From the IMG/VR virus record IMGVR_UViG_3300037574_000173, positions 1-25,886 of that record: 25,886 nt of DNA. One strand, 5' to 3'. This DNA is from a virus. The notes under the pieces were generated by a model that saw nothing but the letters and a program-made list of their open reading frames with translations, did no database searches and had not been told where the DNA came from. The position numbers and the translations under genes were made by a program. Positions 1 to 7,547 of the stretch are shown here, one piece after another; position 1 is the first letter of the stretch; each line of letters starts with the position of its first letter.

Positions 1-34
1 GACTATATATACCTTCGGGCGTAAACGAGGGGAT

Positions 35-340
35 ATGTTCTTAAGATGCATTAGACATAACACCGTTACGATTGCTGAGGAGACGGAAGATGGTTGGGAA
101 GATCGTGATCTGGATGCCGTCGCCAAGCCTAAGTTGTTTGGTAACATACCTTATCTTGGAACCTCCACGCTCTATAACGGAGAATTCGTAGAGCTTATAT
201 TTACACGTGATAGTGTTACCATCACTGAAGCACAGAATAACATTGAGAGAGCAGAAGGATACCTTGCTCATAAGTACGGTGTATCCAAACTATTGTATCA
301 GACAGATCATCAATATTATTTAGACCCCCCCAGAATTTAA
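35..340 (+). CDS. Unrecognised 101-aa phage protein, possibly 5'-truncated by the window edge
   Basis: I do not recognise this protein. It is a small soluble-looking protein without signal peptide or membrane segment. It has an N-terminal half rich in Asp/Glu (EETEDGWEDRD) and a C-terminal predicted helix (AQNNIERAEGYLAHKYG). The reading frame is open to the left edge (from base 2), and the GAGG at 27-30 is only 4 bases from the ATG at 35. The true start may therefore lie upstream, with this being the C-terminal part of a longer protein. It ends 15 bases before the next gene and reads in the same direction, so it probably belongs to the same transcript. In T7-like phages this position, before scaffold, is usually occupied by the portal and small accessory virion genes. 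Nothing in the residues says portal. Confidence is high that it is coding and low for any function. Confidence 0.65.
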   Translation: MFLRCIRHNTVTIAEETEDGWEDRDLDAVAKPKLFGNIPYLGTSTLYNGEFVELIFTRDSVTITEAQNNIERAEGYLAHKYGVSKLLYQTDHQYYLDPPRI

Positions 341-347
341 AAAGGAG
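341..347 (+). promoter_or_regulatory. Ribosome binding site of the 44-aa basic peptide
   Basis: AAAGGAG lies 8 bases before the ATG at 356. This near-consensus site is the main argument that the very short downstream frame is a real gene. Confidence 0.75.
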
Positions 348-355
348 AATTAAAA

Positions 356-490
356 ATGGCAAAGAAAAAAGAAAAGAAAAAGGCAGCTACAGCTAGTGCT
401 AGTGCCAAGCAGGTTAAAACTAGGTACGTAGCACCTAAGCGTAAGGCAGGTAAGTCTAAAAAAACTAAACCTGCTGCAAGAGGACGTTAA
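356..490 (+). CDS. 44-aa lysine/alanine-rich basic peptide
   Basis: This very short gene runs from ATG 356 to TAA 488-490. The product has about 15 Lys, 4 Arg and 10 Ala with a single acidic residue, beginning MAKKKEKKKAATASASAK and ending KTKPAARGR. Such histone-tail-like composition is typical of small nucleic-acid-binding or packaging-associated peptides, but no family can be named. Support for a real gene comes from a near-perfect ribosome site at 341-347, tight spacing to both neighbours (15 bases upstream, 1 base downstream) and codon-sized packing in the late operon. Its own 3' end (AAGAGGA at 478-484) supplies the ribosome site of the next gene. Binding to DNA or RNA, or a role in the head, is inference from charge only. 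Confidence 0.7.
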   Translation: MAKKKEKKKAATASASAKQVKTRYVAPKRKAGKSKKTKPAARGR

Positions 491-491
491 T

Positions 492-740
492 ATGAGTGCT
501 GAAGATGCGTGGGAAACTGACCATGGTCATAAGAATGGCGGGACAAACGGATGGGCTGAGTATAAACGCTTGGTCATCCACGAATTGAAGCACACAAACA
601 TTAGACTAGATAGATTAGATAAAAGACTAGCAAAAATTGAACAAAGAATAACGATACTACAAACTAAGGCAGCTACGTATGCTGCAGGTATCGCTATTGT
701 AATTTCTGGAGGCGTGAGCTTCCTACTAAAAGTCCTATGA
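492..740 (+). CDS. Small coiled-coil protein with C-terminal membrane segment; possible holin (XhlA-like layout)
   Basis: The 82-residue product has three parts. Residues 1-22 are a polar stretch rich in Gly, His and Asn. Residues about 24-57 are a strongly charged helix with heptad spacing (IRLDRLDKRLAKIEQRI). Residues about 61-80 are a hydrophobic span (AAGIAIVISGGVSFLL) ending in Lys-Val-Leu. A charged helix followed by one membrane segment is the layout of XhlA-type haemolysin/holin-associated proteins and of several small phage holins, so a lysis role is plausible. A small membrane-anchored virion or assembly protein would look the same. Its ribosome site AAGAGGA (478-484) is inside the preceding gene, and the stop/start gap is one base, so the two are likely translationally coupled. 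The call rests on architecture, not on a recognised signature. Confidence 0.6.
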   Translation: MSAEDAWETDHGHKNGGTNGWAEYKRLVIHELKHTNIRLDRLDKRLAKIEQRITILQTKAATYAAGIAIVISGGVSFLLKVL

Positions 741-775
741 CTCGGGGGAACCGAATTATCAAAAGGAGATATTGA

Positions 776-1717
776 ATGGAAGATTATCAAGCACCGTTGG
801 GTGCATCACAATCAGTGGAAAAACTAGCACAAATGCAAACAGAACAAGCGAACGTAACTACTCATGATGACATGGGAGAGCAACGAGAGCGTGTGATGTT
901 CGAGAGGCATGTTGAAACCAACGGGGAGAAGATTCCTCAGAACTTTAAGACAGCTGGTGAATGGTTTGATTCCCTAAAGGAAGCACAGAAACAATATACA
1001 CAGGGGCAGCAAGAGATTTCTGCTCTTAAGGAACAGTACTCTAAAGGCGGGGTAACCAATCCTGATTACGTAGAGGATGCAGTAGCATCAGAAACTACAG
1101 ATCAGATGGAGACACCTAATATTACTGGAGAAGAGGAGTTAAGGTTACAAACTCCTGTTGAGCCAGAGGTAGTCCCTCCACCCGCATTAAGCGGAGAGCT
1201 TTGGGACACATGGTCTTCAGAGTTCGCTATAAACGGTGGGTTATCTGACGAGACTTATCAACAGATACAACAAGTAACTAATTTCCCACGTCAAGTCATT
1301 GACGATTACATCAGTGCTCAAGGAGCCAAAAGACGAGAGTCTTTTACTACTGCAGCAGGTCTAGTGGGAGGACAAGAACGATTAAAAACTATCTTTGACT
1401 GGGCGGAAAGCACATTGAGTGCAGACGAACAGGCACAGATTAATTTAGGACTAGCTAGCAACACCTACGAGGTAACACTCCGAGGTCTTGCTTCTATGTA
1501 TGATCAGAAGTCAGCAGCCGCTGTCAAAAGTCAGGAGCCTTCAACAACTCCTGGTTTAGAGAACGTCGCTGCTTCTGAGCAAGGTTTTACAGGGTATAAA
1601 ACCAAGCGTGAATTCTCAGCAGACCGCAACAACCCTCGGTTCGGTGTCGAACCTAAGTTCCGAGAGGCTGTGGAGCAGAGAATGATGCGTACTGATTTCA
1701 ATACGCTGTCACCGTAA
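776..1717 (+). CDS. Capsid assembly scaffolding protein (T7 gp9-like)
   Basis: This is the internal scaffold that guides major capsid protein into the prohead and leaves before or during DNA packaging. The 313-aa length matches T7 gp9 (307 aa), and it sits directly upstream of the capsid gene as in T7. The protein is acidic, with a low-complexity Glu/Gln/Thr-rich N-terminal half (about 1-125), a proline-rich hinge (PEVVPPP near 131), and a helical C-terminal half. The C-terminal half carries the block typical of the family: GGLSDETYQQIQQVTNFP, then a GG-Q-R-L segment and AESTLSADEQAQIN, ending in a basic tail for capsid contact. Start ATG 776 has AAGGAG at 763-768. The gene precedes a 178-base non-coding gap, so it may be in a transcript separate from, or overlapping, that of the capsid. 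Confidence 0.88.
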   Translation: MEDYQAPLGASQSVEKLAQMQTEQANVTTHDDMGEQRERVMFERHVETNGEKIPQNFKTAGEWFDSLKEAQKQYTQGQQEISALKEQYSKGGVTNPDYVEDAVASETTDQMETPNITGEEELRLQTPVEPEVVPPPALSGELWDTWSSEFAINGGLSDETYQQIQQVTNFPRQVIDDYISAQGAKRRESFTTAAGLVGGQERLKTIFDWAESTLSADEQAQINLGLASNTYEVTLRGLASMYDQKSAAAVKSQEPSTTPGLENVAASEQGFTGYKTKREFSADRNNPRFGVEPKFREAVEQRMMRTDFNTLSP

Positions 1718-1895
1718 GGAAGACGGACCTTACAAACAGGTAAAGGTTAAGTGTGAACAATCCCTCCTGAAAAGGACAACGGATATTCACGAGTTACTGG
1801 AACCGCATGATAGAAGGACTCATTAGAACAATCCTATATGTGATGTTAACTACACCGTTATTTTAAACAGTAAGAAAATATAGGAGGATAAGCAC
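1718..1895 (+). promoter_or_regulatory. 178-base non-coding leader upstream of the capsid gene; likely site of a phage promoter
   Basis: This is the largest gap in an otherwise gapless operon. In T7 the strongest late promoter (phi10) lies in the equivalent place. What can be seen is a small imperfect hairpin (arms 1726-1733 and 1740-1748, one bulged base, no U tract), a short TCCT-GAAA-AGGA stem-loop at 1765-1776, an A/T-rich stretch at 1850-1881 and the capsid ribosome site. I could not match a known T7/SP6-type promoter, so the promoter role is inferred from position only. Confidence 0.4.
1882..1887 (+). promoter_or_regulatory. Strong ribosome binding site of the major capsid gene
   Basis: Perfect AGGAGG, 8 bases before the ATG at 1896. 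This is in keeping with the very high expression expected of the major head protein. Confidence 0.85.
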
Positions 1896-3176
1896 ATGCC
1901 TTATTCACAATCAACAGGGAACGATGTTGGATTCGCCAACATGCCCTATCGTGCAGGAGATGCACTAGCAACATCAGGAGTTAACCCTCCTGGTAAATTA
2001 TGGATCCCGATTTGGTCGGGCGAGGTCATCAATGCGTATGACCAATACAATAAGTTTGAGGGAATGGTAGATTCCAAAACTATTTCTAGCGGTACTACAA
2101 TGGAATTTCCCATTACAGGTACTGTATCACTGAAACCGGCTTGGTCAGCAGGTGAGGAACTCATCGGCGGCGAGAATGCTACAGCGACAACATTCCAGGT
2201 TAAACTGGATGCTCGTCCTATGGCAGCTCACTTCGAACTAGATAACATCGACTTGATGGTATCTCAGTGGGAGTACCGAACAGAGCTTGCACGTCAAGCA
2301 GGTATGACTTTGGCAAACACACGAGATAAGCAGATCGCTACTTATATTGCTCGTGCAGGTGCTGAAGATGCAGCATCTGGTGACCCTCGTGGTACATCAT
2401 TGATGCATCAGGGTTTCTATTCTACAGATTACAACGAAATGGCTTCGTTGGCTGCGGCTGATTCTACAGCTGCAACAACAGCTTGTCTATTGCTTCTCAA
2501 GAATATTGAGGACTGGATGGTTCACTTGCAACTAAAAGATATCTCTACAGAGGGTGTCTATTGTGCAGTAGAACCAGGTACGTTTGCTAACATCCGTGCT
2601 TTGGGTGTTGCTCGTGAAGCTGTTGACCTCGGCGGTGGTTCTGCAACGAGTGCTTCTGAACCATTGTTCGCTGGCATTGCTGAGCGTGGTGGTCTAGGTA
2701 GCAGCTTGGCTGGTCGACCGTACATTGAGGATACTCTCGAGTACATGGGTTGTACAATCTGCAAGACTAATCACGGACCATTCGGTATAGATTATGGTGT
2801 AGCAGGGGATGCGAATTCTATCGGTGAGGGTCGTTATAATCTTAACTTCCTAGGTGAAGATGCAGGTTTTGTTGGTGAAGACCTTACCACACTTCCAGTA
2901 TACTCCGCAGCTCCTAAAGCTATCCTATGGCAACGCAGCTGTGTTGCTGCTATGAAGCTTCAGGGTCTTAAGGTTGATGTTGTTGACGACGTTCGTCGTA
3001 ACACCACGTTCACCGTAGCAAGCATGATGAGTGGTACTGGCGTACTGCGTCCAGAGTGTGCTGCTGTTGTTTGCGATGTTACAGATGCTGGCGGTGCTGG
3101 AACACCAACAGTAGGAGCGTCACGAGCTCACTGTCGTGAAGCTTGGGGAATGACACAAGAATATGTGAAAGCATAA
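1896..3176 (+). CDS. Major capsid protein (T7 gp10-like)
   Basis: This protein forms the icosahedral head shell. It is 426 aa, longer than T7 gp10A (345 aa). The sequence shows the T7-type head protein pattern: an N-terminal segment running into KLWIPIWSGEVINAYDQYN, then a fibre-like segment SGTTMEFPITGTVSLK, then GEELIGG, LDARPMAAHFELDNID, and the helix with ELARQAGMTLANTRDKQIA. These correspond to the N-arm, E-loop and spine-helix region of the HK97 fold. It sits between scaffold and a strong terminator, as in T7. The stop lies 15 bases before the terminator stem, leaving no room for a 10B-like frameshifted extension. It has about nine cysteines (for example GCTIC near 287), more than expected for a T7-type head protein. 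The identity call is firm. Confidence 0.93.
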   Translation: MPYSQSTGNDVGFANMPYRAGDALATSGVNPPGKLWIPIWSGEVINAYDQYNKFEGMVDSKTISSGTTMEFPITGTVSLKPAWSAGEELIGGENATATTFQVKLDARPMAAHFELDNIDLMVSQWEYRTELARQAGMTLANTRDKQIATYIARAGAEDAASGDPRGTSLMHQGFYSTDYNEMASLAAADSTAATTACLLLLKNIEDWMVHLQLKDISTEGVYCAVEPGTFANIRALGVAREAVDLGGGSATSASEPLFAGIAERGGLGSSLAGRPYIEDTLEYMGCTICKTNHGPFGIDYGVAGDANSIGEGRYNLNFLGEDAGFVGEDLTTLPVYSAAPKAILWQRSCVAAMKLQGLKVDVVDDVRRNTTFTVASMMSGTGVLRPECAAVVCDVTDAGGAGTPTVGASRAHCREAWGMTQEYVKA

Positions 3177-3191
3177 GTAGTTTATAATTAG

Positions 3192-3232
3192 AAACCTGAG
3201 TTCCCTCCACAAGGAGGGGACTTGGGTTTTTT
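3192..3232 (+). terminator. Intrinsic terminator after the capsid gene (T7 T-phi position)
   Basis: A 17-bp stem (arms 3192-3208 and 3213-3229) pairs without mismatches apart from three G-U pairs. It is capped by the tetraloop ACAA and followed by a run of T to 3232. It lies just after the capsid stop and before the gp11-like gene, the same place as T-phi in T7. There it lets most polymerases stop after the capsid and a fraction read on into the tail genes. Partial readthrough here is inference from that analogy. Confidence 0.93.
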
Positions 3233-3251
3233 CTACAGAAGGAGATAAGAA

Positions 3252-3929
3252 ATGGGAGTAATTACCAAACAATCGGCTGTGAATCACATGCTTTTATTAG
3301 CAGGAGAATCCACTGTCAGTAGTCTAGATAACGATGCTGGTATAGATACAACAACAGCTGTATTTATATTGAATCAAGTTATACAGGACTACCTACTAAG
3401 AGGTACGGTGGGCAATAGGTCTATTGTCAAGGTAAAACTTGATGTAGAGGGTACTATAGAGCTGGGGAGTGTAGGTAATTACCCTATCATGTCAGCGGAA
3501 CTTATATCTTATCATACAAACGATGATCAGATGCTGATTCAAGCAAACATACGAGGTATAGATGGAGATTCTACACCCCATCTATGGAATATAACAGACA
3601 ATAAAAGTTCATGGAAAGCAAATACAGAGTACACACTAGAAAAAATACTAGAGCTACCTTGGGAAGATGTGGATACACCCTATCAGCGAGCTATGATGTC
3701 AACTGCTGCTCGACAGTATCAGTTAATCATGCAGGGTGACGCAGATCTAGATAAATATCTAGCTAATGCAGAATCGGTACACATGACCAAGGCTAGGGCA
3801 GCTAATGCAGATGATAAAAGAAGGCATGTATTTGACCAAATCACAGGCTTAAGTAGGGACGCTATATCACGACAGGGATATGGAAGCGACACCTCAAGGT
3901 TTAGATTCTGGAAAACGAGTACCCAATAA
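3252..3929 (+). CDS. Tail tubular protein A / head-tail adaptor (T7 gp11-like)
   Basis: This protein forms the ring joining the portal to the tail nozzle in T7-type podoviruses. The 225-aa product is slightly longer than T7 gp11 (196 aa). Family features are an N-terminal helix bundle with AVNHMLLLAGESTVSSL, followed by DAGIDTTTAVFILNQVIQDY, then a beta-rich middle. A C-terminal helical part contains YQRAMMSTAARQYQ and QGDADLDKYLANAE, which is the characteristic end region of gp11 proteins. Ribosome site AAGGAG is at 3239-3244, 7 bases from the ATG. It is the first gene after the terminator and is followed 18 bases later by the nozzle gene, the conserved gp11-gp12 pair. Confidence 0.9.
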   Translation: MGVITKQSAVNHMLLLAGESTVSSLDNDAGIDTTTAVFILNQVIQDYLLRGTVGNRSIVKVKLDVEGTIELGSVGNYPIMSAELISYHTNDDQMLIQANIRGIDGDSTPHLWNITDNKSSWKANTEYTLEKILELPWEDVDTPYQRAMMSTAARQYQLIMQGDADLDKYLANAESVHMTKARAANADDKRRHVFDQITGLSRDAISRQGYGSDTSRFRFWKTSTQ

Positions 3930-3947
3930 CTATAAGGAGTATATGAT

Positions 3948-6900
3948 ATGGCATCACAAGGCATGAGATCTTTCTTTCCTGTGCGAGTAGATATACCTTC
4001 TTTATCAGGAGGGGTGGGGCGAGCAAGCCCAGCAAAAAGAGTACCTACGGAATCTGAATCTATGGATAACATAATCTGTTCTCTAGAGCACTCAGGAGAG
4101 AAGAGGCAAGGAGCAGAATTACTTAAGTGGAACGCAAATTATCCTGAAAACGTAACCGGAAGATTGACTGAGCTATCTCATGACCCAGATGACATGGGCG
4201 GTCCTCTCAGGAAGCTGTGGTTCCATTGGTTCAATGTCTCATCCGATGCACGATATCTCATATCTGTCGACACGTCATGTACCGTAGCAGTAATGGCAGC
4301 TGACTCGACGAGAAAACTATTGACAATACATCGTGTAGACAAGAATGGTGAGCTGAACCCTCAAACTATAAACGAGGATTGGATAGCGAACGAGGATAAT
4401 ATCAATTACTTAACCCATAATCCAGATAACAAGCCAGCTGAGGAGATTCTAAGGGCGGTATCTGTAGGTTCTACAGTTCTTATCTTGAATAAGGAAGTCA
4501 AGGCGGGGTTCTCTTCTGACGAGGATGCAGACGGGCATAATATGGATGGGGTAAAGGACTTAAGTCTTGATGATCTTACTGGACAGGAAGTAGAGTACAT
4601 GACAGCGTACACTGTAGATCCGGATGGTGAAGCAGAGATATGGACAGAGTTTACTCAGTATATCGCAGGAGATACTTGTTTCGACCCTAAAGACCTGCTA
4701 TCAGATCTATCAGAGGACGATGGGACAAGCTACCCTGATGATTATGATAGCTTGAGGAAAGGTATATGGAAAGTTAAGGATCAAGCCCCTGATATTGTAG
4801 GACCAGATGGGTATGGGACCAAAGTTCGTAGACCTTTGCACGGTATCCCGCTTGATCAAATGAATTTCTCACCAACATGTTCGAACGACAACCATATGAC
4901 AATGACTCATTGGTCAGGCGGCGGGATAGCCAAGCCAACCTCGTCAACCATAACAATGGTTGTCGACGGTGAGGTGCTAAAGGATGGCGACAGTGACACC
5001 GAAAATGTTACCGATTGGACAGCAGCAATGGACGGTGGTGTGTCGGGATTTTCAGGTTCTCCACCTGTATCTACCTATAACGGAACTCGTCTTAAGGTAC
5101 CTCACTGGTTACACACAAAGGAAGGTACAACCAAATTCCCACGTGTTGTTTTTGATAACACCATTGCTTGGAACGGGGCTTACAACGGTAAGATATGCGT
5201 GATAGAGCATGCTACAAGTACATCAGGTAGAATGCGACCGCCAGGTGCCTCGTACGGATCGTCGGTATTTCTTAAAGCGTTTGGAGAAACTGGTTGGGAG
5301 GCAGGAACCGAAGACTCAGGAGACAGACCTTGGGATCCAGAGAATCCTTATGTGAATCCGTACCCAGACGAGAATGAGGCATACATGAGCCCGGGTCAGG
5401 CATATCTGGTGATAGGGGTGAAGGGTAGTGAGATTACTACAAAGCAAGCACTTACTAAACATATTGTATCTACGTTACAAATTGGTTATGAAAAAGGATT
5501 GTTCCATATTACCACTGAAGTTTCGGCAGGTTTGAATGGGTGGGAAATGGAAGGTGTGTACACGGCACAGAACTGGGAACGAGATCCCGAGGATGAAGAC
5601 GGAGTGGACGAGGATGGTAATGATATCGAGGGCTGGGGAAATGAAGAACGAGCAGATGAGTGGGCAAGATGGACTGATTTCATCAAGGTTGCTGACTACT
5701 TCTACCCGAATCCAGCTAAGAAATTCTTAGGTCAAGCTATATCGGCATTCACAGATCTTAAGTTTCCTCCTGATGAATCAGATCTTAACGCTTTTAACGG
5801 TAAAGCCAACGTTAAAGAAATGATAAGAGAGTTGTATCCCGAGGAGTGCGAACATCAAACTGGTAACGATAAGGGTTTAGGCAAAATATACTACCTCAGT
5901 CAACAGTATCTCGGATTATCCGAAGGTTACTATAGAGTGAGGAGCGTAACAGAACAACCCTACATTCATAAGATAAGAACACCAGATTTAATGGGCGTTA
6001 TAGATAAAAAAAGAATGCCACGACAGCTAGCACTAGAGGATTTTAGTGAGGATGTAGAGGTTATAGATAACCAATGGACTATACGGGAATTAGACTGGGA
6101 TCCCAGAGATTCCGGTAGTATTATAGCTAACCCAGGTCCCTCGCTATTCCATGATGGGGACGGCAAGGCTATACAACGCGGTCTATCCGCAATGGCTTTC
6201 TACAGAGGTAGGTTATTCTTAGCATCCGAGGATATTCTTGTTTCTTCTAGGATTAATAACTGGGATAACTTCTGGGTAGATAGTTCTTCTACAATAGGGC
6301 TATCAGACCCGCTAGACTTGAGAGTATCATCTAATGCTTATACACCTATAACTTATCTACAACCGTACAGGAGTTTTTTATTCCTAGCTACAGAAGGTAG
6401 TATACAATACGAATTAATAGGTTCAGAAAATCAGATATCTCCGCTAACAGCTGAGATTGCACCAACATCCTTCTATAGTATGACACAAGATGTGCAGCCT
6501 GTTCTACTCAACAATAACTTATTCTTTTTAGATGATCAAAAACTATATATATACTTCGGAGAGCAATCTGACTCACCTCAGAATGCGATGGAAATATCTA
6601 TCAACTGCCCTGAGTATATTCCTAAGAATTTCAAGTCTCTTGCCTCATCCTCTGTAAATAATACGTTATTCATAGTAGACGCGGATGCTTTGAATCATGT
6701 TTACTGCTATACCAACAGGGTCAGCGGAGATTCTCTTGCTCAAAATGCTTTTTATAGATTTGTATTTCCTAGTTCATGGTCTATTCAAAGCGTAAGTGCT
6801 ATTGATGATTACTTATACATGGTTTGGCAAGAAGAAGGCAAGGTTGATGATGATGATTACTATACAAGTACAAACATAGGGCGTATACTTATACAAAATA

Positions 6901-7547
6901 CTGATCTAAAGAAGCCTCGTATGGATTCTTTGCTTAAATATACAAACAGTGACCTACTAGCAGATGCAGTGCATACTGGTGGGTACACTTTTTGTGATGT
7001 CAAGAGCCCCACTGATGATTTAGATTTTGCTGTGTTCTTAGATCCAGACCACGAAGGAGATTCGACCACCTTAACAACCATAGTATCCACATCTAATGCA
7101 GATGGCTATGTAAGGCTGTCTTTAGAAGGCAGCCATGCAGAAAGCCTCAACTCAACAGAAGGATTTTATATAGGGAAACGATTTAACCTATCAGTAGAGC
7201 TATCCCCTGTCTTTTATAGAGACGATAAGATGGACGCAGTCAACGGAACACTTAACCTCAGGTACGGTATGTTTAGATTCCGTAATTCTGGAGACTTTAG
7301 TGTCAGCGTAGCTCGTAAGGGAAGGGAAGCTAAACTAACGAAGCATGTTATAGACATTGTAGGACAGAGGGCAACTCTGGGCTATGTACCTTATGCAGAA
7401 TTCGGGGTATTTAAGGTACCTGTACTAGGTTTTAACAATGATCTTGTAATTAAGTTGGAAAGTAACTCAGTACATCCTCTATCTATCTCTGATATTGAAT
7501 TTGCATGCAAGTTTAAATTCAAGATGACTTCATTGGGAGGAATGTAA
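3948..7547 (+). CDS. Tail tubular protein B / tail nozzle (T7 gp12-like), enlarged
   Basis: This is the nozzle at the tip of the short tail, which carries the fibres and is the channel for DNA exit. The N-terminus has the family's GGV...P-A segment (residues about 20-30) followed by the NIICSLEHSGEKR element. The most recognisable block is at residues about 743-850: MAFYRGRLFLASED, INNWDNFW, then DPLDLRVSSN, a hydrophobic strand pair, and PLTAEIAPTSFYS. These are the conserved beta-propeller signatures of gp12 proteins. At 1199 aa it is about 400 residues longer than T7 gp12 (794 aa). Most of the excess lies between about residues 150 and 720 and includes two acidic D-x-D-G-rich loops (191-201 and 546-560). 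The stop overlaps the next start by one base (TAATG), and its 3' end carries that gene's ribosome site (GGGAGG, 7535-7540). Confidence 0.9.
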   Translation: MASQGMRSFFPVRVDIPSLSGGVGRASPAKRVPTESESMDNIICSLEHSGEKRQGAELLKWNANYPENVTGRLTELSHDPDDMGGPLRKLWFHWFNVSSDARYLISVDTSCTVAVMAADSTRKLLTIHRVDKNGELNPQTINEDWIANEDNINYLTHNPDNKPAEEILRAVSVGSTVLILNKEVKAGFSSDEDADGHNMDGVKDLSLDDLTGQEVEYMTAYTVDPDGEAEIWTEFTQYIAGDTCFDPKDLLSDLSEDDGTSYPDDYDSLRKGIWKVKDQAPDIVGPDGYGTKVRRPLHGIPLDQMNFSPTCSNDNHMTMTHWSGGGIAKPTSSTITMVVDGEVLKDGDSDTENVTDWTAAMDGGVSGFSGSPPVSTYNGTRLKVPHWLHTKEGTTKFPRVVFDNTIAWNGAYNGKICVIEHATSTSGRMRPPGASYGSSVFLKAFGETGWEAGTEDSGDRPWDPENPYVNPYPDENEAYMSPGQAYLVIGVKGSEITTKQALTKHIVSTLQIGYEKGLFHITTEVSAGLNGWEMEGVYTAQNWERDPEDEDGVDEDGNDIEGWGNEERADEWARWTDFIKVADYFYPNPAKKFLGQAISAFTDLKFPPDESDLNAFNGKANVKEMIRELYPEECEHQTGNDKGLGKIYYLSQQYLGLSEGYYRVRSVTEQPYIHKIRTPDLMGVIDKKRMPRQLALEDFSEDVEVIDNQWTIRELDWDPRDSGSIIANPGPSLFHDGDGKAIQRGLSAMAFYRGRLFLASEDILVSSRINNWDNFWVDSSSTIGLSDPLDLRVSSNAYTPITYLQPYRSFLFLATEGSIQYELIGSENQISPLTAEIAPTSFYSMTQDVQPVLLNNNLFFLDDQKLYIYFGEQSDSPQNAMEISINCPEYIPKNFKSLASSSVNNTLFIVDADALNHVYCYTNRVSGDSLAQNAFYRFVFPSSWSIQSVSAIDDYLYMVWQEEGKVDDDDYYTSTNIGRILIQNTDLKKPRMDSLLKYTNSDLLADAVHTGGYTFCDVKSPTDDLDFAVFLDPDHEGDSTTLTTIVSTSNADGYVRLSLEGSHAESLNSTEGFYIGKRFNLSVELSPVFYRDDKMDAVNGTLNLRYGMFRFRNSGDFSVSVARKGREAKLTKHVIDIVGQRATLGYVPYAEFGVFKVPVLGFNNDLVIKLESNSVHPLSISDIEFACKFKFKMTSLGGM

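Noticed and set aside
41-271. Reverse-strand open frames throughout the window (for example 41-271, 3719-4072, 21630-21950, 24725-25033)
   Set aside because: Each lies opposite a well-supported + strand gene. They show no recognisable protein pattern and no ribosome site consistent with an operon, and are explained as shadows of codon bias.
35-340. Idea that the first gene is the end of the portal protein
   Set aside because: The residues show no portal-like C-terminal pattern and an internal start at 35 is possible. The portal is more likely upstream of the window.
741-756. Short stem-loop TCGG-loop-CCGA between the membrane protein and scaffold genes
   Set aside because: There are only 4 pairs and no U tract, so it is too weak to call a terminator or attenuator.
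1807-1866. Tiny frame for a 19-residue hydrophobic peptide in the pre-capsid gap
   Set aside because: There is no convincing ribosome site, and the length and composition are easily reached by chance in A/T-rich leader sequence.
1876-1890. AATATAGGAGGA resembling the end of a T7-type promoter (CTATAGGGAGA)
   Set aside because: The match is mostly the ribosome site of the capsid gene. The upstream recognition half of a T7 promoter is not present.
3140-3191. A T7-like 10A/10B programmed frameshift at the end of the capsid gene
   Set aside because: The terminator begins 15 bases after the stop, so no extended coding region exists for a minor capsid form.
4984-5202. Alternative-frame + strand reading frames inside the nozzle gene (also 5536-5730) and in fibre 2 (11108-11311)
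   Set aside because: They are fully contained in long conserved genes in another frame, with no ribosome site and no family resemblance.
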